A stretch of DNA of 49,494 nt, taken from assembly GCA_051024685.1 (NCBI GenBank), contig JAZHPA010000021.1, positions 1 through 49,494 on the forward strand, in the 5' to 3' direction. Below, in pieces: positions 25,107 through 32,168 of the stretch. The translations under genes and the position numbers were made by a program. Numbering within the stretch: position 1 is the stretch's first letter; every line of letters starts with the position of its first letter. The notes beneath the pieces were generated by a model. It searched no databases. It was not told the origin of the DNA and saw only the letters and a program-made list of their open reading frames with translations. Origin of the DNA: UBA12545 sp051024685. Lineage in GTDB: Bacteria; Bacillota; DSM-521; Neomoorellales; Neomoorellaceae.

Positions 25107-25157
25107 GTGCCTCAGATGGGTCGGATTTATTTCTTTAAACTAAGGGGAAGAAGGACT

Positions 25158-25613
25158 ATGGCTAAAGCAACGATTTTTGATGTTGCCAAGGCTTTCCTCA
25201 CAATGGAATCCATGACCCATAAGAAACTACAGAAACTATGTTACTATGCACAAGCATGGCACCTTGCCTTAAAGGACGAAAGGCTTGTAGATTGTAATTT
25301 TGAGGCATGGATTCACGGCCCGGTGTGTCCGGAGTTGTATCATGAATACAGAGACTACGGTTGGAATCCTATTCCAATGGAACCCAAAGTACCTGATGTT
25401 ATCGATGACGAAACATGGGAATTCCTTGAGATGGTTTATGAAGCTTACGGAGAACTTACTGGAGATGAGCTAGAAGAACTCAGTCATTCGGAAGAACCCT
25501 GGATTGCTGCCCGGGGTGAGCTGCAGGAATGGCAAGCTTCTCACAACGTAATCAGCGAAGAACTCATGAAAAAGTATTATCGCAGGGTATACGAGGCCAA
25601 TGCCAAGAACTAA
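25158..25613 (+). CDS. Panacea-domain antitoxin (DUF4065, SocA/GepA-like)
   Basis: Panacea (PanA) domains serve as antitoxins for many unrelated toxins. The 151-aa product shows the family start: ATIFDVAKAFL, then MTHKKLQKLCYYAQAWHLAL and the central FEAWIHGPVCPELYHEYRDYG. The ATG at 25158 follows AAGGGGAAG by seven bases; an upstream in-frame ATG (25116) would add 17 residues of no family match and lies nearer the hairpin. The second gene overlaps its end by 14 bases, the usual order in such pairs. Phage-derived Panacea genes exist, but no phage genes are nearby. Confidence 0.88.
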   Translation: MAKATIFDVAKAFLTMESMTHKKLQKLCYYAQAWHLALKDERLVDCNFEAWIHGPVCPELYHEYRDYGWNPIPMEPKVPDVIDDETWEFLEMVYEAYGELTGDELEELSHSEEPWIAARGELQEWQASHNVISEELMKKYYRRVYEANAKN

Positions 25614-26229
25614 AGCCCACAAACGACCTAGAAGGTGCGTTATTCCCAAAGCGCAGCCCCCCAAGAAGAAAGCTGCAAATCCTTTTCTTGACCAAGAGCT
25701 TCTTGAGAGTATAAGAAAGCGTGATAAAGAACCTATCGTATTTTCATTTCAGTTCTTTGACAGAAAGCACGAACGTTTTAACCTTGGCGGGATTGATGGA
25801 TCTTGGTTCGTGGGATTGCTGGACGCACTAGCGGACATTACCTCTAAAAATAGACACGAATTCATTCAAGATAGACAGCATTATAGGCCGCATAAACACG
25901 ATTGGAACAAATTGGATACTAGATATAATTTGCCGCCTGAAGTTTGGGAGCAAATCGGGGAAGATGGTACCATTCAATTTCGCTTAACAAAGAGCAGCGG
26001 CAGGGTTCATGGATTTATGATTGGTAACAGATTTTATGTAGTTTGGTTAGATCCGCACCATAACTTATATCCTTCAGAAAAACATGGCGGAGTGCATCAT
26101 TATGAGCCATGCCTAAGCGAATACGAGTTGAAATGTCTAGAGTGCCAGCAATTACAAGAGCAGTTGGATAAATGTAAACAAGAGAACAAGGAATTGTTGA
26201 ATGAACTTGAGAAGTACCTATCAAGTTAG
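25600..26229 (+). CDS. Probable toxin partner of the Panacea antitoxin, 209 aa
   Basis: No named family is certain. The N-terminal 35 residues are very basic. The centre has PIVFSFQFFDRKHERFNLGG and then GRVHGFMIGNRFYVVWLDPHHNLYP, a strand pattern reminiscent of small RelE-like or VWLDPxHxLY hypothetical proteins seen beside antitoxins. The last 40 residues (CLECQQLQEQLDKCKQENKE) form a likely coiled coil. The ATG at 25600 lies inside the antitoxin gene with only a weak GAGG site, so translation probably depends on the upstream gene. This suits a toxin that must be made in smaller amount than its antitoxin. The toxic role is inferred from position. Confidence 0.65.
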   Translation: MPRTKAHKRPRRCVIPKAQPPKKKAANPFLDQELLESIRKRDKEPIVFSFQFFDRKHERFNLGGIDGSWFVGLLDALADITSKNRHEFIQDRQHYRPHKHDWNKLDTRYNLPPEVWEQIGEDGTIQFRLTKSSGRVHGFMIGNRFYVVWLDPHHNLYPSEKHGGVHHYEPCLSEYELKCLECQQLQEQLDKCKQENKELLNELEKYLSS

Positions 26230-26350
26230 GTCGAGGCGCCTCCATTACGGCAGGATTACCGCCCTGTCGTGGAGAATTACATCACAAAGGTCGATCCGGG
26301 CGCCGACCTCCCGGTATGTTTGTATGCTATACTTACTTTTCCAGGTTACT

Positions 26351-26375
26351 CCCCGGTGATGAGCCGGGGGTTTTT
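26351..26375 (+). terminator. Intrinsic terminator after the Panacea pair
   Basis: CCCCGG (26351-26356) pairs with CCGGGG (26364-26369), then TTTTT (26371-26375). The 120 bases before it hold further short palindromes (GAGGCGCCTC at 26233; AGGTCG/CGACCT at 26288-26309). Confidence 0.75.
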
Positions 26376-26423
26376 GTTGGTACTGCTAAATTCTGGAATG
26401 GCACCAATTGGGCACCAACTAAT

Positions 26424-26457
26424 GAAAAAGCCTCCGGGCGAAAACCCCGGAGGCTTT
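26424..26457 (-). terminator. Terminator downstream of tRNA-Thr, usable on both strands
   Basis: A 12-bp stem, AAAGCCTCCGGG (26427-26438) with CCCGGAGGCTTT (26446-26457). Read on the minus strand it ends in a T run and lies nine bases beyond the tRNA 3' end. Confidence 0.85.
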
Positions 26458-26465
26458 GATATTCC

Positions 26466-26540
26466 TGGAGCTGATGGTGGGATTCGAACCCACGACCTGC
26501 GCATTACGAGTGCGCTGCTCTACCTCTGAGCTACACCAGC
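26466..26540 (-). tRNA. tRNA-Thr (anticodon CGU), CCA encoded
   Basis: On the minus strand: acceptor GCTGGTG pairs with CATCAGC (one G-T wobble), D arm GCTCAGAGGTAGAGC, anticodon stem GCGCA/TGCGC around CTCGTAA (anticodon CGT, reading ACG), T arm GTGGG-TTCGAAT-CCCAC, discriminator T and encoded CCA at 26468-26466. All stems are intact, giving 75 nt. Its 3' end points into the accessory island. Confidence 0.95.
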
Positions 26541-26557
26541 AAACCTGTTCCGACCGC

Positions 26558-26587
26558 ATTATACCATTGTTCGGTTGCGGAGATCAA
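26558..26587 (-). promoter_or_regulatory. Predicted promoter of tRNA-Thr
   Basis: On the minus strand TTGATC (26587-26582), an 18-base spacer and a perfect TATAAT (26563-26558), 17 bases before the tRNA. Confidence 0.6.
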
Positions 26588-26605
26588 GGTGTCAGTTCAC
26601 TGAGC

Positions 26606-26859
26606 TATCCCCACTTTTTTGCGGGAGAGGCCTGCCTTGGCTTGAAAGCGAGCGACTAAACCGGAGCGGCAGCCAAACTTCACGAAGTCGAAAGCGGAGG
26701 CGGACCCGAGGCCATGGATGCCGAGGCCGGCAACCGAGGCAGGACGCTTAAATTCTGCTGGGAAGCCTGCCGTAACCTTGAGCCAAGCATTTAGTTTGGC
26801 CCGCGAGGGAGGCCTTTGCGAGCGAAAACCAAGCAGACCTAGAGTCGAAAGTGGGGACA
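26606..26859 (+). repeat. 255-bp family repeat, copy A
   Basis: It starts TATCCCCACTTTT and ends GTGGGGACA; the ends are imperfect inverted repeats that include CCCCAC/GTGGGG and GGCCTGCCTTGGCTT (26630s) versus ACCAAGCAGACC (26838s). A second inverted pair lies inside (CAGCCAAACTT near 26675, TTAGTTTGGCCCGC near 26791). It shares these blocks, in the same order and at nearly the same spacing, with the copy at 45108. An 11-base direct repeat, GTCAGTTCACT, flanks it at 26591-26601 and 26865-26875. No credible protein is encoded. Confidence 0.8.
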
Positions 26860-26869
26860 CGCAGGTCAG

Positions 26870-26898
26870 TTCACTTTTGCTGCCCAATTTGTTATAAT
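26870..26898 (+). promoter_or_regulatory. Predicted promoter of priA
   Basis: TTCACT (26870-26875), 17 bases, TATAAT (26893-26898) with an extended TG at 26890-26891. The -35 box lies in the right copy of the 11-base direct repeat that flanks repeat copy A. Confidence 0.65.
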
Positions 26899-26933
26899 GG
26901 CCTCATGGATGAGTTAACCAAAGGGGGGTCGGG

Positions 26934-29162
26934 TTGGGAGAGATGCTGGTGAACGTACTGGTCAACTCGGCCCTGCAGCGGGTTACCAGGCCCTTAACCT
27001 ATGAAGTGCCTTTACCTTTGGAAAGGGAAATTGCCCTTGGGGCACGGGTCGTAGTTTCCGTAGGGAGGCGGGAAGTCGAGGGGATAGTGATAGGCTTCCC
27101 GGTGCAGACCACCATAAATAATCTCAAATTTGTGCGGGAGGTGCTGGATAAAGATTTTTTACCTCCCTCTTTAGTTGAATTATTGCTGTGGATTAGCGAA
27201 TACTATTTATGCCTTCCCGGGGAAGTCTTACCTTTGGTAATGCCGCCCTTGCTCAAGCGGCGCGGGTATTCGTGGCGCTGGGTGGGCGGGAAGGAAGAAG
27301 GGCTTGAAGGTCTGACTTTTATTGGGCCCCTCGCGGGGGAAATTGCTGCCTATTTGGCGAGACGCGGAGAGGTAAGTGAGCGACAGCTCCGAAGGCGCTG
27401 GGCGCCGCAGGACGTCGTGGCTGCTCTTCGCGAACTGGAGCAACGGGGTTTTGCCGTGAAGTTGCGGGTGGCAGGAGGACGGGGAAAGGCTCCGGCTTCT
27501 CTTAGCCCTAAAAGAATTCCCACCGGCGGCGAAGAGAGGGAAGAGGGGCCAGGGGGCCGTATAGTGTTAAACCAGGCTCAGAGGACAGCCTTGCGGGTCA
27601 TTCAATCGGCCCTGGAAATGGAAGGCGGCAACTTTTTACTCCACGGTATAACGGGGAGCGGCAAGACGGAAGTTTATATTCGCAGCATTGCGGCGGCCCT
27701 GCAGCGGAATAAAGGGGCTATCATTTTAGTGCCCGAACACGCCTTGATACCGCAAATGGTCGAACGCCTGCGAGGTGCCTTTGCGGATCAAGTGGTAGTT
27801 ATTCACGGTGAATTAGCTCCCGGCGAGCGGACGGCCAACTGGCATAAAATTCGGCAGGGGGAGGCCATGATAGCCGTAGGCACCCGGTCGGCTCTCTTTG
27901 CTCCTTTTCAGAAATTGGGCCTTATTATCGTCGATGAAGAACATGCTCCCACCTACAAACACGAAGCCACTCCTCGCTATGATGCTCGAGAAGTAGCTTT
28001 GAAGCGAGGTCAGCTGGAAAGAGCGGTTGTCATCTTCGGGACCGCCACGCCCAGTACTGAGGCTTATTTCCTGGCCTGCCGCGGTCAGCTACAATTATTG
28101 GAATTAAATGAGAGGGTGGCAGGGAGCAGCCCTCCCAAAATTAAAATCATCGACATGCGGGAGGAGTTCCGTAGCGGCCACTGCGGTTACTTCAGCAGGG
28201 AGTTACAGAGGGAAATAGGGGCAACGCTGGCCCGGGGAGAGCAGGTGTTACTTTTTCTTAACCGCCGGGGATATGCTCCCCATGTGGTCTGCCGGTATTG
28301 CGGGTACGTGCCCGCTTGCCATCAATGCGCGGTAAGTCTAACTTATCACGCGGACGGGAAATTGCGCTGCCATTATTGCGGGCTGGAAGTAGCCTGGCAA
28401 GGTACCTGCCCCCACTGCGGCGGATCCCTGGCGCTGCTGGGGATAGGAACACAGAGAGTGGAGGCCGAGGTACGGGCTTTTTTCCCCAAGGCGCGCCTCC
28501 TGCGAGCCGACAGCGATACGACCGGGACCCCCGGGCGGTGGGCCGAAGTTTACCATCAGTTTGCCTGCGGTCGAGCGGATATATTGATCGGCACTCAGAC
28601 TATTGCTAAGGGCATGGACTTTGAAGGTGTAACCTTAGTGGGTGTTATTAATGCCGATTTATCCCTGTTTTTTCCCGATTTTCGCGCCCGCGAGAGGACC
28701 TTTCAGCTTCTCATGCAGGTAGCCGGCCGGGCCGGGCGGAGGTCCCGGGAGGGCAAGGTACTTATTCAAACCTTCAATCCTCAAGATCCGGCCATTATTT
28801 TTGCTGCTCGGCAGGATTATAAGGGCTTTTATCATGCCGAAATTGCCGCGCGTCGGCTTCTGCGCTACCCGCCTTTTGTAAAACTGGCCCGCCTGGGATT
28901 GGTAGGGCCCTATGAGGGAGAAGTGATCAGCGCGGCCCATGCGTTGGCTAAGGCCCTGCAGGAAGCGGGAGCGGACATAGAAGTGTTGGGGCCGGCCCCG
29001 GCCGCTATTGCCAGGATAAGGGGCGAATATCGGTGGCAGTTAACCCTTAAGGCTCCGTCCTGGCAGCAGATAAAGCGCGGGCTGGATAAAGGTCTGGCCA
29101 GTTATAAGGCCCCGGCAGGTGTTAGGTTAATAAAAGAAATAGGGCCGGTTACCATGTGGTGA
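26934..29162 (+). CDS. priA: Primosomal protein N', replication restart helicase
   Basis: PriA binds stalled forks and reloads the replicative helicase. The 742 aa have the N-terminal 3'-DNA binding domain (LVNVLVNSALQRVTRPLTYEV), Walker A GITGSGKTE (Lys244), Walker B VDEEH, and the zinc-binding insert with eight cysteines between Cys453 and Cys495 (CRYCGYVPACHQC ... CHYCGLEVAWQGTCPHC). Helicase C-terminal motifs such as GTQTIAKGMDF follow. The TTG at 26934 lies five bases after AAGGGGGG. It opens the run priA-def-fmt-rsmB, a conserved Firmicute order. Confidence 0.96.
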   Translation: MGEMLVNVLVNSALQRVTRPLTYEVPLPLEREIALGARVVVSVGRREVEGIVIGFPVQTTINNLKFVREVLDKDFLPPSLVELLLWISEYYLCLPGEVLPLVMPPLLKRRGYSWRWVGGKEEGLEGLTFIGPLAGEIAAYLARRGEVSERQLRRRWAPQDVVAALRELEQRGFAVKLRVAGGRGKAPASLSPKRIPTGGEEREEGPGGRIVLNQAQRTALRVIQSALEMEGGNFLLHGITGSGKTEVYIRSIAAALQRNKGAIILVPEHALIPQMVERLRGAFADQVVVIHGELAPGERTANWHKIRQGEAMIAVGTRSALFAPFQKLGLIIVDEEHAPTYKHEATPRYDAREVALKRGQLERAVVIFGTATPSTEAYFLACRGQLQLLELNERVAGSSPPKIKIIDMREEFRSGHCGYFSRELQREIGATLARGEQVLLFLNRRGYAPHVVCRYCGYVPACHQCAVSLTYHADGKLRCHYCGLEVAWQGTCPHCGGSLALLGIGTQRVEAEVRAFFPKARLLRADSDTTGTPGRWAEVYHQFACGRADILIGTQTIAKGMDFEGVTLVGVINADLSLFFPDFRARERTFQLLMQVAGRAGRRSREGKVLIQTFNPQDPAIIFAARQDYKGFYHAEIAARRLLRYPPFVKLARLGLVGPYEGEVISAAHALAKALQEAGADIEVLGPAPAAIARIRGEYRWQLTLKAPSWQQIKRGLDKGLASYKAPAGVRLIKEIGPVTMW

Positions 29163-29184
29163 GCATAAGGGGAGGCAATGGCCG

Positions 29185-29652
29185 GTGGCAGTTTATAAAA
29201 TTGTAATTTTGGGGGAGCCGGTGTTGCGGGAAAAGGCCCGGCCGGTAACCAAGATAACCCCTAACTTGGTCAAACTCATAGATAATATGGCGGAGACTAT
29301 GTATTTCGCTCCGGGGGTAGGGCTGGCTGCCCCTCAAATTGGTGTAAGCAAGCGGGTTATCGTCATTGACGTCGGCGAGGGCTTGGTGGAGCTGATTAAT
29401 CCGGAAATTGTAGCCGCCGAGGGCACAGAAGTTGGCGTGGAAGGGTGCCTCAGCATACCGGGAGTGCAAGGTGAAGTACCGCGGTCGGCCAGGGTAGTAG
29501 TAAGGGGATTAGATCGTTACGGGCGAGAGAGGGAGTACAGCGCCGGGGGGCTTTTTGCCCGGGCACTCCAGCATGAGATCGATCATTTGGACGGAATTCT
29601 CTTTATCGATAGGGCGATACGCTTATTTAAAGACGATCCAGAGGGGAGATAA
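29185..29652 (+). CDS. def: Peptide deformylase
   Basis: It removes the formyl group from new polypeptides. The three family motifs are intact in the 155 aa: GVGLAAPQIG (residues 44-53), EGCLS (86-90, metal-binding Cys88) and HEIDH (130-134, two metal His and the catalytic Glu). The GTG at 29185 is preceded by GGGGAGG ten bases upstream. fmt follows within three bases, so the enzymes that add and remove formyl groups are made together. Confidence 0.97.
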   Translation: MAVYKIVILGEPVLREKARPVTKITPNLVKLIDNMAETMYFAPGVGLAAPQIGVSKRVIVIDVGEGLVELINPEIVAAEGTEVGVEGCLSIPGVQGEVPRSARVVVRGLDRYGREREYSAGGLFARALQHEIDHLDGILFIDRAIRLFKDDPEGR

Positions 29653-29655
29653 ATC

Positions 29656-30606
29656 CTGCGCTTGGTATTTATGGGCACGCCGCAATTTGCGGCGGTTTCG
29701 CTGCAGGCCTTGCTGGACAGCAGTCACCGTATAGTAGGGGTAGTAACCCAGCCAGACCGGCCCAAGGGGAGGGGCCGGAAGGTCGTTTTTTCTCCGGTAA
29801 AAGAGATAGCCCTGGAGCATGCTTTGCCCCTTTTGCAACCCCGGGACTTAAAGGATCCCCAGTTTCTTGCCGCTCTGGACGGCTGGGGGCCGGAATTGAT
29901 AGTGGTCGTTGCTTTCGGCCGCCTTTTGCCTCCTGCCGTATTAAATTTACCTCCCCGGGGCTGCATCAATCTTCACGCTTCTCTGTTGCCCCGCTACCGG
30001 GGTGCGGCCCCTATCCAGCGGGCTATCATCAACGGGGAAAAAGAAACAGGGGTTACTACTATGTATATGGTGGAGAAATTGGATGCCGGAGATATTATTC
30101 TGCAGGAGAGGGTGGACATTCCGCCGGAAATGACGGCCGGCGAACTGCACGACGAGTTGGCGGCCCTGGGTGCTCGTTTGCTGGTACGCACCGTCGATTT
30201 GCTTGAAGCGGGCCAGGCGCCGCGCTTTCCCCAGGAAGAAAGGCTGGCTACTTATGCACCTCCTTTGAGGCCGGAAGAAGAAGAGATTAAATGGCAGAAA
30301 AAGGCGGACAAGATAGTAAATCTAATCCGGGGAATGAACCCCCTTCCCGGCGCTTTTACCTGGCGGGAAGGCCAGCGCCTAAAAATTTACCGGGCCCGCG
30401 TCATGGAAGAAAGAGGGGGAAGGGCAGGAGGTGCGCGGCCGGGAGAGGTCGTAGCCATCCGGCCCCAGGAGGGGTTTGTAGTTCAGGCGGGCCAGGGACA
30501 GGTCTTGATTACCGAAGTCCAGCCCTCGGGGAAAAGGATTATGACGGCTGCGGAATATTTGAGGGGATATCCCCTCAAGGTGGGGGAGCGGTTGGGATGC
30601 GAATAA
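29656..30606 (+). CDS. fmt: Methionyl-tRNA formyltransferase
   Basis: It formylates initiator Met-tRNA using 10-formyl-THF. The product has the family start RLVFMGTPQFA, the catalytic region INLHASLLPRYRGAAPIQRA (about residues 107-126) and the C-terminal OB-like domain. The first usual start codon in frame is TTG 29662, which would cut off the conserved residues before VFMGTP and sits about 13 bases from the ribosome site. CTG 29656 gives MRLVFMGTP, the family consensus, and lies seven bases after GAGGGGAG, so I place the start there. The end overlaps the next gene by 10 bases. Confidence 0.93.
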   Translation: MRLVFMGTPQFAAVSLQALLDSSHRIVGVVTQPDRPKGRGRKVVFSPVKEIALEHALPLLQPRDLKDPQFLAALDGWGPELIVVVAFGRLLPPAVLNLPPRGCINLHASLLPRYRGAAPIQRAIINGEKETGVTTMYMVEKLDAGDIILQERVDIPPEMTAGELHDELAALGARLLVRTVDLLEAGQAPRFPQEERLATYAPPLRPEEEEIKWQKKADKIVNLIRGMNPLPGAFTWREGQRLKIYRARVMEERGGRAGGARPGEVVAIRPQEGFVVQAGQGQVLITEVQPSGKRIMTAAEYLRGYPLKVGERLGCE

Positions 30607-31397
30607 AAAAGAGGCTTTTTTTGGGCTTGCTTGTGCTGAGCCTGGCCTTTGTGGTTCTGGCCTTCTGCGGAGGGTGGTATCTTTTAACCCACCGGACAAG
30701 CATCTTTAATCAATTCTTGCTGACCTTGGGAGCCATCACTTTGGCCCTAATGTTCTTAACGGTGGCCCTGGGGATCGCGGGGCTCGTCCTTATTCTTTGG
30801 CGCCATCACCATGTTCCATTCTTACAGCACTTAGGCCTGGTAGTGGCTAACTGGTTATTCCCCTTGGCTTTGAGCCTGGGGAAAGGGCTGGGTATCAGTG
30901 GCGATACCATAAAGGCATCCTTCATTGAGGTAAACAATCAGCTGGTGCGCTTGCAGGGGGTAAAAGCTAAGCCGGAGGAAATATTGTTGCTGGCACCCCA
31001 TTGCCTGCAGCGGAGCGATTGTCCCCACAAGATTACCATCGATGTCTTCAATTGCCGTCGCTGCGGCCGCTGCAGCATTGATGCCCTTCACCGCCTGGCA
31101 GAACAGTATGGAGTGCGCCTGGCGGTGGCCAGTGGGGGTACATTGGCACGCCATTTCGTCAAGTCCTACCGCCCGCGAGCTGTGGTAGCCATTGCATGCG
31201 AAAGGGATCTAACGAGCGGTATCCAAGATACGCAACCTCTGCCGGTTTTGGGGGTGGTTAATTTGCGGCCCCAGGGGCCCTGCCTCAATACCCAGGTGGA
31301 CTTGGTTCAGGTAGAGGAGGTTATTCGTTTTTACCTAGGCCTTAATGCAAGTGTACCTGCTCCTCTGTCCGGTACCTACGAGCGGCTTCAGGCCTAG
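30597..31397 (+). CDS. DUF116 membrane protein
   Basis: A DUF116 protein of unknown function. The 266 aa begin with two membrane helices (about residues 8-30 and 40-68). A cytoplasmic domain follows with a cysteine cluster, CLQRSDCPHKITIDVFNC then CRRCGRCSIDAL, which could bind zinc or an iron-sulphur cluster. The ATG at 30597 overlaps fmt and follows GGGGGAG; an upstream frame into fmt is not real. In clostridia DUF116 genes lie next to fmt and def, so a link to formylation or 1-carbon use has been guessed but is unproven. Confidence 0.85.
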   Translation: MRIKKRLFLGLLVLSLAFVVLAFCGGWYLLTHRTSIFNQFLLTLGAITLALMFLTVALGIAGLVLILWRHHHVPFLQHLGLVVANWLFPLALSLGKGLGISGDTIKASFIEVNNQLVRLQGVKAKPEEILLLAPHCLQRSDCPHKITIDVFNCRRCGRCSIDALHRLAEQYGVRLAVASGGTLARHFVKSYRPRAVVAIACERDLTSGIQDTQPLPVLGVVNLRPQGPCLNTQVDLVQVEEVIRFYLGLNASVPAPLSGTYERLQA

Positions 31398-31406
31398 GTG
31401 GCAGTA

Positions 31407-31435
31407 TTTACATGGCGTTGGTGGCATAATATAAT
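31407..31435 (+). promoter_or_regulatory. Strong predicted promoter for the metallopeptidase and rsmB
   Basis: TTTACA (31407-31412), a 17-base spacer and perfect TATAAT (31430-31435). Confidence 0.75.
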
Positions 31436-31472
31436 TTCTGGTGGAGGCCAGTAAAACGAAGGGGGGCTGATT

Positions 31473-32168
31473 ATGTTTTATCCCATGGACCCTACCTTTA
31501 TCCTGCTGATACCTGCGATCCTTCTGTCCCTCTACGCCCAATTTAAGGTGCAGTCGACTTTCGAACGCTATTCCCGGGTGGCATCCCGCCGCGGTTTAAC
31601 CGGGGCACAGGTGGCCCGGAATTTATTGGACCGGGCCGGACTGCACAACGTGAGGGTTGAGATGATTCAAGGCTTTCTTTCCGACCACTACGATCCGCGG
31701 ACCAAAATTCTGCGCCTGTCTCCGCCGGTCTACCAGAGCAGCTCGCTGGCTTCGTTAGGAGTGGCGGCCCATGAGGCCGGTCACGCCTTGCAGCACCGGA
31801 CGGGCTACCTGCCCTTACAACTGCGCTCTGCCTTAGTACCGGTCGTGTCCTTTGGTTCCAATCTGGCCATCCCTTTATTATTAATTGGAATTGTTTTGGG
31901 TTTGCCCTCCTTGGCCCGCTTAGGTGTGTATGCCTTTACGCTGGTGGTGCTGTTTACCCTGATCACTTTACCCGTGGAATTTAACGCCAGCCGCCGCGCT
32001 ATCGCGCTGTTAGAAAACGGCGGGTACTTGACGGGCCAAGAGTTGGTAGGCGCCAGGGAGGTATTAAATGCGGCGGCCCTTACCTATGTGGCAGCAGCCC
32101 TGACCGCCATTCTTAACCTTATACGTTTCATGCTTTTAGCGGGGTTTTTGGGGCGCCGTGACGAGTAG
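31473..32168 (+). CDS. YugP-type membrane zinc metallopeptidase
   Basis: The 231 aa have a first membrane helix (about 8-24), a zinc motif HEAGH in GVAAHEAGHALQHRTGY (about 108-112), and two or three further hydrophobic segments (about 125-165 and 200-222). The conserved NxSRRAI after the second helix (about 170) and the YxxxLRLSPPVY region match the YugP/DUF2227-like peptidases of Firmicutes. The substrate is unknown. GAAGGGGGG precedes the ATG. Its end overlaps rsmB by 11 bases, so the two are coupled, although no functional tie is known. Confidence 0.87.
   Translation: MFYPMDPTFILLIPAILLSLYAQFKVQSTFERYSRVASRRGLTGAQVARNLLDRAGLHNVRVEMIQGFLSDHYDPRTKILRLSPPVYQSSSLASLGVAAHEAGHALQHRTGYLPLQLRSALVPVVSFGSNLAIPLLLIGIVLGLPSLARLGVYAFTLVVLFTLITLPVEFNASRRAIALLENGGYLTGQELVGAREVLNAAALTYVAAALTAILNLIRFMLLAGFLGRRDE

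Noticed and set aside
26401..26425. GGCACCAA direct repeats near the tRNA as attachment sites
   Set aside because: Only eight bases, eleven bases apart, and unrelated to the tRNA 3' end.
26597..26887. 96-codon minus-strand frame across repeat copy A
   Set aside because: It covers the non-coding repeat, lacks a ribosome site and is not kept in copy B.
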